From contig NZ_JAGYHF010000007.1 in the NCBI RefSeq assembly GCF_018336155.1, forward strand, positions 186,001 to 250,000: a stretch of DNA of 64,000 bases, in the 5' to 3' direction. Under the pieces are notes generated by a model that was not told the origin of the DNA, searched no databases, and saw only the letters and a program-made list of their open reading frames with translations. The DNA comes from Pseudomonas rustica. GTDB taxonomy: Bacteria; Pseudomonadota; Gammaproteobacteria; Pseudomonadales; Pseudomonadaceae. Position numbers and translations under genes: made by a program. This document shows positions 39,990 through 48,553 of this stretch, in pieces (position 1 is the stretch's first letter; every line of letters begins with the position of its first letter).

Positions 39990-40286
39990 TCAGGGATTCA
40001 GGCGGCAGCCCTGGCGTTCGCTTTGCCACTGGGCGCTGTTGCTGCGCCCCATGCCGCTGACGGTGATGGTTTTGCGGGCAGGGTCATCGCTGAACTGGCT
40101 GGTCGGCAGCCATTGTTTTACGTAGCCACGGCAATACTCGGCATCGTTGTTCATCACGTACCGGCACGAACAATATTCCTTGGCGGTGTAGGCGCTGATG
40201 ATGTCCGGGAAGGCCCACAGATTTTCCCGTTCGTAAACGATCCAGCCGAGCAACAAAACCAGCAGCAACAGCAAAAAGCGCTTCAT
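39990..40286 (-). CDS. Small membrane-anchored protein coupled to serine hydrolase
   Basis: 98 residues, not recognised. One N-terminal membrane helix (RFLLLLLVLLLGWIVYEREN) and a hydrophilic rest with four Cys (AKEYCSCRYVMNNDAEYC..C), which could form disulfides outside the membrane. Its ATG overlaps the stop of the serine hydrolase gene (ATGA), so the two are translationally coupled and probably act together, for instance as an anchor or partner. No function is known to me. Confidence 0.6.
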   Translation of the reverse strand: MKRFLLLLLVLLLGWIVYERENLWAFPDIISAYTAKEYCSCRYVMNNDAEYCRGYVKQWLPTSQFSDDPARKTITVSGMGRSNSAQWQSERQGCRLNP

Positions 40287-41356
40287 GGCCGCACCGCCTG
40301 CATCACGCGCTTGAGCAGCTCGTTATGCCGATAACTGCCATCGCGATCATCGCCATAACGGACGATCAGCAGTTTCTCGCTGGGAATCACATACATCGCC
40401 TGGCCCCAATGGCCAAGGGCGGCGAAAGTGTCGGCCGGTGCATCGGGCCACGGAGACGCCGCGCCATCCGCCGCACGGTTGAGCCACCATTGTCCGCCAG
40501 GCACGGCTTCGTCTTGATGCGCCTTGTAACCGGCGAACGGTTTGAGGTTGAACGCGAGCCAATCCTTTGGCAATAACTGCCGTTCATTCCAGCGCCCATC
40601 GCGCGCCATCAACAGACCCACTCGCGCTAGATCCCGCGCGGTGAGATAGGCGTAAGACGAAGCGACAAAGGTGCCAGTCGCATCGGTTTCCCACACGGCG
40701 TGGCGGATGCCCAAGGGTTCGAACAGCGCCGTCCATGGATAGTCCGCATAGCGCTGTGGGCCGACGATGTTTTTCAGTGCCGCCGCCAGCAAATTGCTGT
40801 CGCCACTGGAGTAACGGAAGGCCTGCCCCGGTGGCGCGTAGCTGTCGTGATTCGCTGTAAAAGCCGCCATGTCGCGGTGACCACGGGTGTAAAGCATCGC
40901 CACCACCGAGGATTTCAGCGGCGCGTATTCGTAGTCTTCCTGCCAGTCGAGGCCTGAGGCCCAGTGCAGCAGATCGGCGAGTTTGATGTCCGGGTGTTTA
41001 GCCAGCGGCGGGTAAAACTTCGCAGCGGGGTCTTCGAGTTTGAACAGGCCTTCGCCGTACGCCACACCGAGGACGGTGGCCATCAGGGTTTTGCTGATTG
41101 ACCAGGTCAGGTGCGGGGTTTGCGCGTTGGTTGGGCCGGCGTAGCGTTCGTAGATGATCTGCCCGTCGCGGATGATCAGCAGCGCATCGGTGCGGACGCC
41201 TTTGCGGGTGGTGTCGTCGCGGGGTGGGAAGGCGTAGTTTTCCAGCGCTTCAGTATTGGTGATTATCGCGCCAGTCGGCCACTGCTCACCGGGCCATGGT
41301 TCGGCCTGAACGGTGGAGCTGATCAGCAGCAGAAGCAGGGTCAGGCCTTTGAACAT
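40283..41356 (-). CDS. Serine hydrolase, class C beta-lactamase/esterase family
   Basis: 357 residues with a signal peptide (LTLLLLLISSTVQA). Active-site motifs: S86-I-S-K89 (SxxK), Tyr-Ser-Ser in FRYSSGDSN (YxS/N), and HWGQ (HxG) near the C-terminus. It belongs to the broad family of DD-peptidases, esterases and lactamases, of which most members are not true beta-lactamases; ampC is excluded by the poor motif context and the coupled small gene. Start at 41356, the ATG just before the signal peptide; a longer open frame to 41455 lacks a site. Confidence 0.8.
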   Translation of the reverse strand: MFKGLTLLLLLISSTVQAEPWPGEQWPTGAIITNTEALENYAFPPRDDTTRKGVRTDALLIIRDGQIIYERYAGPTNAQTPHLTWSISKTLMATVLGVAYGEGLFKLEDPAAKFYPPLAKHPDIKLADLLHWASGLDWQEDYEYAPLKSSVVAMLYTRGHRDMAAFTANHDSYAPPGQAFRYSSGDSNLLAAALKNIVGPQRYADYPWTALFEPLGIRHAVWETDATGTFVASSYAYLTARDLARVGLLMARDGRWNERQLLPKDWLAFNLKPFAGYKAHQDEAVPGGQWWLNRAADGAASPWPDAPADTFAALGHWGQAMYVIPSEKLLIVRYGDDRDGSYRHNELLKRVMQAVRP

Positions 41357-41427
41357 GGTGAGGGGCTCTGGGGATGAACCTGCTGAGATTAGTCGGGGTT
41401 GATGACAGATGTGTGGTGATGCTGAGG

Positions 41428-41459
41428 CCGCCTTCGCGAGCAGGCTCGCTCCCACAGGG
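41428..41459. repeat. Single half of a palindromic repeat (CTTCGCGAGCAGGCTCGCTC)
   Basis: One unpaired copy, CCTTCGCGAGCAGGCTCGCT plus CCCACAGG, in the gap between serine hydrolase and acyl-CoA dehydrogenase-like genes. Confidence 0.7.
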
Positions 41460-41487
41460 ATCGGGTTCCTTCAATTGAAATGCCATG

Positions 41488-42366
41488 TCATGCCACCGCC
41501 AGCGCCTTTGCCAACCGCTTGGCCCGAGCCCCCGCCGCCAACTGCATCACCCCTTGATCCCGCCGCCACATCTGCGCCCACTCCGAGCCACTCTCCCCCA
41601 GCGCGTGATCGACCTCAAGCTTGAGCGCATCAAACTGCGCAAACAACCCAGCCAACAACACATGCCCGGCCGGATTATTCGGCGGCTGCCGGCTCGCCTC
41701 CGCACACCCGGCCAACAGCGCCAGCAAACGCAATTGCAGCATCTGCGGCCAATCGCTGTCCTGCCCAACGCCATACAGCCACGCGGTCATCGCACTCAGC
41801 ACATAAACATCTTCCAGCGTGCGAAACGGCTTCACATACGCATCCCAACCATCCCCGGCCAACAACTCACACAACGCACCATCGAGCAACAGCCGACCAT
41901 GACTGATGTCCGGCATCAACGGCAGCGCCGGCAATTTCTCCACGCTCACGCCGGGCTCGCCGGGGTAGACCACGGCCAGACTCAGGCGCGGACTTTCGCC
42001 GGGCTCTTCACTGCGCGCCGCGATCAACAACCAATCCGCCGCATCACCGGCGGTGACGAAATCCTTGCGTCCACTCAGACGCAAATCCGTCAGCCGCGTC
42101 TGCATGTCTGCCGGGCGCAGACTGCGCTGTTCAGTCGCACACAAAGCGCCAAGGCTCAGCGGTGCACTCGGCCACAACATGCGCAACGCCGCCTGATAAC
42201 CGACCAGAAACGCCAGCCCCGGCGTCGCCATCCGCCGCCCACCGGCGACCGCCAATTCGAACGGCGTGACGTTGCCCAACTGCTGCAACAACGTCGCAAA
42301 ACCCTCGGCAAGGTCAGCAACGGCGGGCAGTCGTTCACGGCTTTGCAGCAGATCTGGCCAGGGCAT
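41488..42366 (-). CDS. Short acyl-CoA dehydrogenase-like protein
   Basis: 292 residues, about 90 fewer than a normal acyl-CoA dehydrogenase. The part RLTDLRLSGRKDFVTAGDAA, ADWLLIAARSEEPGESPRLS corresponds to the middle beta domain, but the catalytic Glu region and the FAD-binding C-terminal helices are not recognisable. It may be a degenerate, non-enzymatic relative. AAGGAG lies 6 bases before ATG 42366. It is divergent from olsB. Uncertain assignment. Confidence 0.5.
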   Translation of the reverse strand: MPWPDLLQSRERLPAVADLAEGFATLLQQLGNVTPFELAVAGGRRMATPGLAFLVGYQAALRMLWPSAPLSLGALCATEQRSLRPADMQTRLTDLRLSGRKDFVTAGDAADWLLIAARSEEPGESPRLSLAVVYPGEPGVSVEKLPALPLMPDISHGRLLLDGALCELLAGDGWDAYVKPFRTLEDVYVLSAMTAWLYGVGQDSDWPQMLQLRLLALLAGCAEASRQPPNNPAGHVLLAGLFAQFDALKLEVDHALGESGSEWAQMWRRDQGVMQLAAGARAKRLAKALAVA

Positions 42367-42383
42367 AAGAGGCTCCTTGTGGG

Positions 42384-42401
42384 CTGTCATATAAGCATCA
42401 C
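42384..42401 (+). promoter_or_regulatory. Candidate Pho box upstream of olsBA
   Basis: CTGTCATATAAGCATCAC: the first half matches the PhoB half-site CTGTCAT exactly, and the second half matches four of seven positions (TCAC end) after a four-base spacer. It lies about 120 bases before olsB. Ornithine-lipid synthesis is known to be induced by phosphate limitation in Pseudomonas, so PhoB control is plausible. Confidence 0.4.
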
Positions 42402-42519
42402 CGAACGTTCATGGCGATGACACCGGGGCTACATAGCCTGACTTTGCACAACACGGCTGCATAAAGAAAGTCGATCGGCTGCAACCCACGACGGGTTCAA
42501 GGCCCGTACGGAGATTCAC

Positions 42520-43275
42520 ATGACTCAGATCGCCCGCATCAGCGACACCGGCAATGAACGCCGCCTGCAAGCCGAACGCCTGATCGGCGCCGAGGCCTTG
42601 CAGCAAGCCCAGGCCCTGCGATTCAACGTGTTCAGCGGCGAGTTCAACGCCAAGCTGAAAGGCGCGGAACTGGGTCTGGACATGGATGATTATGATGTTC
42701 ACTGCAGCCACATCGGCGTGCGTGATTTGAACACCGGGCGTCTGGTGGCGACCACGCGTTTGCTCGATCACACCGCCGCCAGCAGCCTCGGCAAGTTCTA
42801 CAGCGAAGAAGAATTCAGCTTGCACGGCCTCGCGCATCTGCAAGGCCCGATCCTCGAAATCGGCCGCACCTGCGTCGACCCGGCGTACCGCAATGGCGGC
42901 ACCATCGCCGTGTTGTGGGGCGAGTTGGCCGAGGTGTTGAATCAGGGCGGCTACAGCTATCTGATGGGCTGCGCGAGCATCCCGATGCAGGACGGCGGCG
43001 TGCAGGCGCACGCGATCATGCAGCGTCTGCGCGAACGTTATCTGTGCACCGAACACCTGCGCGCCGAACCGAAGAAACCGCTGCCGACGCTGGATATTCC
43101 ATCGAACGTGATCGCAGAAATGCCGCCGCTGCTCAAGGCCTACATGCGTCTGGGCGCGAAGATCTGTGGCGAGCCGTGCTGGGACGAAGATTTTCAGGTC
43201 GCCGACGTGTTCATCCTGCTCAAGCGCGACGAACTCTGCCCACGCTACGCCAAACACTTCAAGGCGGCCGTGTGA
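42520..43275 (+). CDS. olsB: L-ornithine N-alpha-acyltransferase OlsB
   Basis: 251 residues. OlsB transfers a 3-hydroxyacyl group from ACP to ornithine, giving lyso-ornithine lipid, the first step of ornithine-lipid synthesis. The GNAT-like fold is visible: [60 protein letters not shown] (acyl/CoA loop) and [13 protein letters not shown]. The length and the coupled olsA gene (TGATG overlap at 43273-43277) support the call. A Pho box may lie upstream. Confidence 0.9.
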   Translation: MTQIARISDTGNERRLQAERLIGAEALQQAQALRFNVFSGEFNAKLKGAELGLDMDDYDVHCSHIGVRDLNTGRLVATTRLLDHTAASSLGKFYSEEEFSLHGLAHLQGPILEIGRTCVDPAYRNGGTIAVLWGELAEVLNQGGYSYLMGCASIPMQDGGVQAHAIMQRLRERYLCTEHLRAEPKKPLPTLDIPSNVIAEMPPLLKAYMRLGAKICGEPCWDEDFQVADVFILLKRDELCPRYAKHFKAAV

Positions 43276-44069
43276 TGAGCCGGTTGCGGGTGTACGCGCG
43301 GATTGCGCGAGTGCTGATCGTGGTGACACTGGGGCTGACCATGGCCGGTGTCTTCGGCGTTTTTGAACGGATTGGTCTGGCGCATTCGATGGAACGTCGC
43401 CAGCGTTGGTCGCGCTTTTTCATGGCGCGCTTGGGCAATGCCCTGCCCTTTCGCATGACCGTGCACGGCGAGCTGCCGAAGCAGCCGATGTTGTGGGTGA
43501 GCAATCATGTGTCGTGGACGGATATTCCGCTGCTCGGCATGCTCACGCCGCTGTCGTTTCTGTCCAAGGCTGAAGTGCGCACCTGGCCGGTCGCCGGTTG
43601 GCTCGCGGCGAAGGCTGGCAGTCTGTTTATTCGTCGCGGTTCGGGCGACAGCCAGTTGATTCGCAAGCAAATGACCCGTCACCTGCAAACCGCGCATCCG
43701 CTGCTGATGTTCCCGGAAGGCACCACCACGGATGGCCGCTCGTTGCGCACCTTTCACGGTCGCTTGCTGTCGGCGGCGATTGATTCGGAGGTGATGCTGC
43801 AACCGGTGGCGATTCGTTATCTGCGCGACGGCGAAATCGATGCGCTGGCGCCGTTTATTGGTGACGATGATTTGCTGTCGCACTTGATGCGTTTGTTCAG
43901 CAATGATTGCGGCGACGTTGAAGTGCACCTGCTCCAGCCGATTGCCTGTCAGGGGCGCGAGCGTGCGGCGCTGGCGTTTGAAGCACAGCAGGCGGTGCAG
44001 AAAGTGTTGTTTGGTGAGGTCGCGAAACCTGCCGAACCGCGTCGCACCGGCGAATTGATCGCGGCCTGA
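43275..44069 (+). CDS. olsA: Lyso-ornithine lipid O-acyltransferase OlsA
   Basis: 264 residues. PlsC-type acyltransferase with an N-terminal membrane helix (ARIARVLIVVTLGLTMAGVF), the catalytic HX4D motif in VSNHVSWTDIPLLG, the substrate motif LLMFPEGTTTDGRSLRTFHG, and a conserved PVAIRYL. It adds the second acyl group to make ornithine lipid, a phosphorus-free membrane lipid. The ATG overlaps the olsB stop by one base. The frame is open upstream through olsB, but homology starts at ATG 43275. Confidence 0.9.
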   Translation: MSRLRVYARIARVLIVVTLGLTMAGVFGVFERIGLAHSMERRQRWSRFFMARLGNALPFRMTVHGELPKQPMLWVSNHVSWTDIPLLGMLTPLSFLSKAEVRTWPVAGWLAAKAGSLFIRRGSGDSQLIRKQMTRHLQTAHPLLMFPEGTTTDGRSLRTFHGRLLSAAIDSEVMLQPVAIRYLRDGEIDALAPFIGDDDLLSHLMRLFSNDCGDVEVHLLQPIACQGRERAALAFEAQQAVQKVLFGEVAKPAEPRRTGELIAA

Positions 44070-44071
44070 AC

Positions 44072-44146
44072 ATCAAAAGATCGCAGCCTGCGGCAGCTCC
44101 TACACCGATCCCTGTAGGAGCTGCCGCAGGCTGCGATCTTTTGATC
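44072..44146. repeat. REP pair (GTAGGAGCTGCCGCAGGCTG variant)
   Basis: AAAGATCGCAGCCTGCGGCA plus GCTCCTACA, then the inverted TGTAGGAGCTGCCGCAGGCT plus GCGATCTTTTGATC. Between convergent olsA and acpH. Confidence 0.9.
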
Positions 44147-44150
44147 TTGC

Positions 44151-44723
44151 TTAATCCCGCAACCCAGCAAAATCCTGGAGATGTGGGTAGAACAATCTGA
44201 AATCTTCACTCAACGGCTCATACAACCGCCGCAATTCCTGCATCGCCCCCGCCAGTTCCTCGGGCCGGCTCAACCGCCGCGAGATCCCGCGCAAGACCTG
44301 TTCCAGCACTTCAAATTCCTGATACGAACCCAACCAGTCATTGGCAACCATATGCGGCGCAATCTTCGCCAGTCGCTCGGGCAGCTCCCGCTCGTGGGTC
44401 AGCACCCGATACACATCAGCCGTGAAAACCTCCAGCGGCTGATCGGCATACAACCGCCAATCCCGCGCCAGACAATGATCGAAAAACACATCAAGCACGA
44501 TCCCGGCATAACGCCGCCGCGTTTCGGTAAACCGCCCCAACGCGACATCCACCAGCGGATGGCGATCAGTAAACACGTCAATCCGTCGATGCAGCTGAAT
44601 CGCCGCTTCCACCTCCGGCGCAAACTGCCCTTGCAGCCGCCCTTTGACGAAATCGCCATACAGGCTGCCGAGTAATTGGCCGGGGCGCTGGCCACCGAGG
44701 TGCAAATGTGCGAGATAGTTCAT
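44151..44723 (-). CDS. acpH: Acyl carrier protein phosphodiesterase AcpH
   Basis: 190 residues. AcpH removes the 4'-phosphopantetheine arm from holo-ACP. The start MNYLAHLHLGGQRPGQLLGS, LYGDFVKGRL and the HRRIDVFTDRHPLVDVALGR and DVFFDHCLARDW segments supply the His/Asp metal ligands of this HD-like family (PF04336). Length matches E. coli AcpH (about 193). It is divergent from the arsR gene, with the shared gap holding the ArsR operators. Confidence 0.9.
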   Translation of the reverse strand: MNYLAHLHLGGQRPGQLLGSLYGDFVKGRLQGQFAPEVEAAIQLHRRIDVFTDRHPLVDVALGRFTETRRRYAGIVLDVFFDHCLARDWRLYADQPLEVFTADVYRVLTHERELPERLAKIAPHMVANDWLGSYQEFEVLEQVLRGISRRLSRPEELAGAMQELRRLYEPLSEDFRLFYPHLQDFAGLRD

Positions 44724-44764
44724 GGGCGCAGCTTAGCACCGCGCCCTGCAATCGACACCTCACC

Positions 44765-44865
44765 ATATCGTTATAACCCGATATACCGATTTGCATGCTC
44801 ATCAGACCGAAATCATATTGGTATATCGCGAAGTACCGATTTAAAGTTCGCCTCATCGCGATATA
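44765..44865 (+). promoter_or_regulatory. Cluster of ATATCG/CGATATA operator motifs before arsR
   Basis: Two inverted repeats: ATATCG (44765-44770) with CGATAT (44779-44784), and TATATCGCG (44822-44830) with CGCGATATA (44857-44865). They lie within 130 bases upstream of the arsR start and suit autoregulation by a dimeric winged-helix repressor. Confidence 0.6.
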
Positions 44866-44892
44866 GCGTTGTACACAACCGAGCACCCTGCC

Positions 44893-45195
44893 ATGAACCT
44901 TGACCTCGACGAAATAATAAAAGCCCTGGCGCACCCAGTACGGCGAGACATCCTCAACTGGCTGAAAGACCCGAAAGGCGAATTCCCGGAACAGTTGCAC
45001 AACCACGAGTACGGCATTTGCGCCGGGCAGATCGATCAACGCTGCGGCCTGTCGCAGTCGACCGTTTCTGCACACCTCGCAACGTTGCAACGCGCCGGGC
45101 TGATCAGCAGCCAGAAGGCCGGGCAGTGGCATTTTTTCAAACGTAACGAGGACGTGATCCAGGCGTTCCTCAGCACCCTCAGTAAAGAGCTCTGA
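44893..45195 (+). CDS. ArsR-family transcriptional regulator
   Basis: 100 residues. The winged helix spans about residues 8-90 (IIKALAHPVRRDILNWLKDP, CGLSQSTVSAHLATLQRAGL, ISSQKAGQWHFFKRN). Cys residues occur at the EYGICAGQIDQRC stretch, just before the recognition helix, and could sense a thiol-reactive electrophile. First gene of an operon with an MFS exporter and the old-yellow-enzyme XenB; it probably represses that operon through the operators at 44765-44865. No metal-binding motif of the arsenic type (ELCVCDL) is present. ATG 44893 is used; a frame from 44869 also exists. Confidence 0.85.
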   Translation: MNLDLDEIIKALAHPVRRDILNWLKDPKGEFPEQLHNHEYGICAGQIDQRCGLSQSTVSAHLATLQRAGLISSQKAGQWHFFKRNEDVIQAFLSTLSKEL

Positions 45196-45229
45196 CCCTT
45201 AACGTCAGCCAGCCGACAAGGAAACCCGC

Positions 45230-46396
45230 ATGCCCCTCTCGCTACTCATCCTCGCCTTGAGCGCCTTTGCCATCGGCACCACCGAATTCGTCATCATGGG
45301 CCTGTTGCCCGATGTGGCGGCCGACCTCGGTGTGTCGATCCCCGGCGCCGGCTGGCTGGTGACTGGTTACGCCTTGGGCGTGGCCATCGGTGCGCCGTTC
45401 ATGGCACTGGCCACCGCCAAACTGCCGCGCAAGGCGGCACTGGTCGCGTTGATGGGCATCTTTATTGTCGGCAACCTGCTCTGCGCCATCGCCAGTGACT
45501 ACAACGTGTTGATGTTCGCCCGTGTAGTCACGGCCCTCTGCCACGGCGCTTTCTTCGGTATCGGTTCGGTCGTTGCCGCCAATCTGGTGCCGGCCAACAA
45601 ACGTGCTTCCGCCGTAGCCTTGATGTTCACCGGTCTGACGCTGGCCAACGTGCTTGGCGTTCCACTGGGCACTGCGCTGGGTCAGCAATACGGCTGGCGC
45701 TCGACTTTCTGGGCGGTGACCGTGATTGGCGTGATCGCGCTGATCGGCCTGATCCGCTTCCTGCCGGCCAAGCGTGATGAAGAAAAACTCGACATGCGCG
45801 CCGAACTCGCCGCCCTCAAAGGTGCCGGAATCTGGCTGTCGCTGAGCATGACCGCGCTGTTCGCCGCGTCCGTCTTCACCGTGTTCACTTATGTGGCGCC
45901 GCTGCTTGGCGAAGTCACCGGCGTCTCGCCGCGTGGCGTGACCTGGACGCTGATGTTGATCGGCCTCGGTCTGACTGTCGGCAACATCATCGGCGGCAAA
46001 CTCGCCGACAAAGGCATGGCCGCGACGTTGATCGGCGTGTTTATAGCCATGGCGGTGATCTCCACCGTGCTGACCTGGACCAGCGTCGCGCTGATTCCGT
46101 CTGAAATCACCCTGTTCCTTTGGGCTGTCGCCTGCTTCGCCGCCGTGCCGGCCCTGCAAGTCAACGTGGTGACCTTCGGCAAAGCCGCACCGAACCTGGT
46201 GTCGACCCTGAACATCGGCGCTTTCAACGTCGGCAACGCCCTCGGCGCCTGGGTCGGCGGCAGCGTCATCGCCCAGGGTTACGGCCTGACCAGCGTGCCG
46301 CTCGCCGGCGGTGCCCTCGCGGTACTGGCGCTGTTGGTGACCCTGATTACTTTCCGTCAGAACGGCAATGCCGATCTGGCCCCCGCGACTCACTGA
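45230..46396 (+). CDS. MFS efflux transporter (AraJ/DHA1-type)
   Basis: 388 residues, twelve helices. The first helix (SAFAIGTTEFVIMGLLPDVA) and GWLVTGYALGVAIGAPFMAL, followed by motif A, are diagnostic of the DHA1 arabinose-efflux/chloramphenicol-resistance branch. Second gene of the arsR-MFS-xenB operon (gaps of 34 and 30 bases), so it probably extrudes the electrophile or drug that XenB also reduces. Confidence 0.9.
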   Translation: MPLSLLILALSAFAIGTTEFVIMGLLPDVAADLGVSIPGAGWLVTGYALGVAIGAPFMALATAKLPRKAALVALMGIFIVGNLLCAIASDYNVLMFARVVTALCHGAFFGIGSVVAANLVPANKRASAVALMFTGLTLANVLGVPLGTALGQQYGWRSTFWAVTVIGVIALIGLIRFLPAKRDEEKLDMRAELAALKGAGIWLSLSMTALFAASVFTVFTYVAPLLGEVTGVSPRGVTWTLMLIGLGLTVGNIIGGKLADKGMAATLIGVFIAMAVISTVLTWTSVALIPSEITLFLWAVACFAAVPALQVNVVTFGKAAPNLVSTLNIGAFNVGNALGAWVGGSVIAQGYGLTSVPLAGGALAVLALLVTLITFRQNGNADLAPATH

Positions 46397-46426
46397 TTAA
46401 CTTTCACTTTTACGAGGGTTGTAGAC

Positions 46427-47476
46427 ATGGCAACTATTTTTGATCCCATCAAACTCGGCGACGTCGAACTGGCCAACCGCATCATCATGGCCCCGCTGAC
46501 CCGCTGCCGCGCCGATGAAGGCCGCGTACCGAACGCGCTGATGGCTGAATATTATGTACAGCGCGCTTCCGCCGGCCTGATCCTCAGCGAAGCCACTTCG
46601 GTAACGCCAATGGGTGTGGGCTACCCGGACACCCCGGGCATCTGGTCCAACGACCAAGTGCGCGGCTGGTCCAATGTGACCAAAGCCATTCACGGCGCTG
46701 GCGGCAAGATCTTCCTGCAACTGTGGCACGTCGGCCGCGTCTCCCACCCGTCGTACCTCAATGGTGAAGCGCCGGTCGCCCCGAGCGCCATTCAGCCAAA
46801 AGGTCACGTCAGCCTGGTGCGCCCATTGGCCGACTACCCAACCCCGCGTGCACTGGAAACCGCTGAAATCGCCGACATCGTCGACGCCTACCGCACCGGT
46901 GCCGAGAACGCCAAAGCCGCCGGTTTTGACGGCGTGGAAATCCACGGCGCCAACGGTTACCTGCTCGACCAGTTCCTGCAAAGCAGCACCAACCAGCGCA
47001 CCGATAACTACGGCGGCTCCCTGGAAAACCGCGCGCGCCTGCTGCTGGAAGTGACTGACGCTGCGATCGAAGTCTGGGGCGCTGGCCGCGTCGGTGTGCA
47101 CCTGGCACCGCGCGCCGACTCCCATGACATGGGCGACGACAACCTCGCCGAAACCTTCACCTACGTCGCGCGTGAGCTGGGCAAGCGCGGTATCGCGTTC
47201 ATCTGCTCCCGTGAGAAAGAAGGCACCGACAGCCTCGGCCCGCAACTGAAAGAAGCTTTCGGTGGCCCGTACATCGCCAACGAACGCTTCACCAAGGACA
47301 GCGCCAACGCGTGGCTGGCGAGTGGCAAGGCTGACGCTGTGGCGTTTGGCGTGCCGTTTATTGCCAACCCGGATCTGCCGGCGCGTTTGCAGGCTGATGC
47401 GCCGTTGAATGAAGCGCGTCCGGAGTTGTTCTACGCTAAGGGGCCGGTTGGTTACATCGACTATCCAACTTTGTAA
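46427..47476 (+). CDS. xenB: Xenobiotic/alkene reductase XenB (old yellow enzyme)
   Basis: 349 residues. FMN-dependent TIM barrel using NADPH to reduce nitrate esters, nitroaromatics, quinones and enones. The sequence is almost identical to the XenB of P. fluorescens and P. putida in the blocks I recall: IIMAPLTRCRADEGRVPNAL, LQLWHVGRVSHPSYLNGEAP, FDGVEIHGANGYLLDQFLQS (His-Asn substrate pair), NQRTDNYGGSLENRARLLLE. The last gene of the arsR operon; a strong terminator follows at 47495-47528. Confidence 0.92.
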   Translation: MATIFDPIKLGDVELANRIIMAPLTRCRADEGRVPNALMAEYYVQRASAGLILSEATSVTPMGVGYPDTPGIWSNDQVRGWSNVTKAIHGAGGKIFLQLWHVGRVSHPSYLNGEAPVAPSAIQPKGHVSLVRPLADYPTPRALETAEIADIVDAYRTGAENAKAAGFDGVEIHGANGYLLDQFLQSSTNQRTDNYGGSLENRARLLLEVTDAAIEVWGAGRVGVHLAPRADSHDMGDDNLAETFTYVARELGKRGIAFICSREKEGTDSLGPQLKEAFGGPYIANERFTKDSANAWLASGKADAVAFGVPFIANPDLPARLQADAPLNEARPELFYAKGPVGYIDYPTL

Positions 47477-47494
47477 GTTACATATTAGAAACAC

Positions 47495-47528
47495 AAAGCC
47501 CCGACTCGCCAGAGCCGGGGCTTTTTTA
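47495..47528 (+). terminator. Rho-independent terminator after xenB
   Basis: AAAGCCCCG (47495-47503) pairs with CGGGGCTTT (47516-47524), extended inward by CTC-GAG around a short loop, followed by a run of Ts. It ends the arsR-MFS-xenB transcript. Confidence 0.9.
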
Positions 47529-47634
47529 TATCTGCCTGACTCAGCAATGAAACGCCCCATTACATTGCTTTCGCGCCCACAAAAAAAATCTCTGTTATTT
47601 TCATCAGCTCATTCAACTATTAGAGCACTACTTG

Positions 47635-48303
47635 ATGACCGACAATCACGAAGAAACAATTACCGAAACCTCGACGTTCGTAAATAAAAATGCTTCTCCC
47701 GACCTTATTCAAAGTATTGGTGAGTTCTTTCTTTCCCTTCCAAACTTCTCATACGTTTCTGATGCTGCAAAAGACGTTTCAGGCATTATCCAGGAACATA
47801 ACGAGATCTTTAAAAAATTTGAAGTTCTCACTCAACAGACGCAGCAACAGGAGGCTAAGGACTGGAAATCGATCAGCCGCATCAAGGACTACACAAGCAT
47901 CATCGTGTATATCTACAATGGCAGCTATCGAACCTTTAATCTGGTTTCTGGTAGTTGGGATATCAGCCAGGAAACCATGGAAGACTGCAAAATCAAGCCA
48001 TGGCAGTACACGTCTTTTATACTAAGCAGCGAGACACCTAAACGGGAGGGCGGAAAATCGGCGCGTTCCACCCAGGCGGAGCATACGTTTTGCTTTAAAA
48101 GCGAACATGAAAGCTTCGAGTTCTCGACACTGCTAAAACTAAAGCTTGAATATGACACCTTTGGCTTCAATCAGAAGACGGTGCCTTTTCGCAATCTGAA
48201 CATCCGCCCCTCAGCCAATTCACATTTGAATTTCAATGCTCGCATCATTCACGAGCAAGCTGTCGCGCCTTACAGCTACAGTATCGCAATCAACATCAGT
48301 TAA
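47635..48303 (+). CDS. Unrecognised AT-rich orphan protein
   Basis: 222 residues, function unknown. Base composition differs from neighbours: 24 of 60 bases are G or C in 47641-47700, against well above half elsewhere. The N-terminal 70 residues are acidic and helical (ETITETSTFVNKNASPDLIQ, EHNEIFKKFEVLTQQTQQQ), and the C-terminal 140 are rich in aromatic and beta-strand patterns (SIIVYIYNGSYRTFNLVSGS, FRNLNIRPSANSHLNFNARI). No signal peptide or membrane helix. ATG 47635 is chosen (TTG immediately upstream). It sits alone between a terminator and emhR, consistent with horizontal acquisition. A secreted-toxin-like beta fold is only a guess. Confidence 0.6.
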   Translation: MTDNHEETITETSTFVNKNASPDLIQSIGEFFLSLPNFSYVSDAAKDVSGIIQEHNEIFKKFEVLTQQTQQQEAKDWKSISRIKDYTSIIVYIYNGSYRTFNLVSGSWDISQETMEDCKIKPWQYTSFILSSETPKREGGKSARSTQAEHTFCFKSEHESFEFSTLLKLKLEYDTFGFNQKTVPFRNLNIRPSANSHLNFNARIIHEQAVAPYSYSIAINIS

Positions 48304-48553
48304 ACGATTACCTTAATGAGAGCTTGTCATCGAAAAAACATCGTAAGCGGCCGGAAAATTTGTTCGGTCTGACAACCGACGTTCCTTAGGGGTAACACCT
48401 GCGAAACAATTTCCCTACAAAATTCGTAACGGGCGACCTATCAACCCGCCGCTTGTGCGTATATAAAAGCAGGCTGTTTTTGAAGAGCTCGGGTGGAAAT
48501 CAGCGTTTTCACCCGCGCCAATTGACATAAGCTGTACCAGTTGAGCATTTGTT

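Noticed and set aside
40283..41356. Serine hydrolase considered as an AmpC beta-lactamase.
   Set aside because: The motifs are generic for the serine hydrolase family, no ampR is nearby, and the gene is coupled to a small unknown protein.
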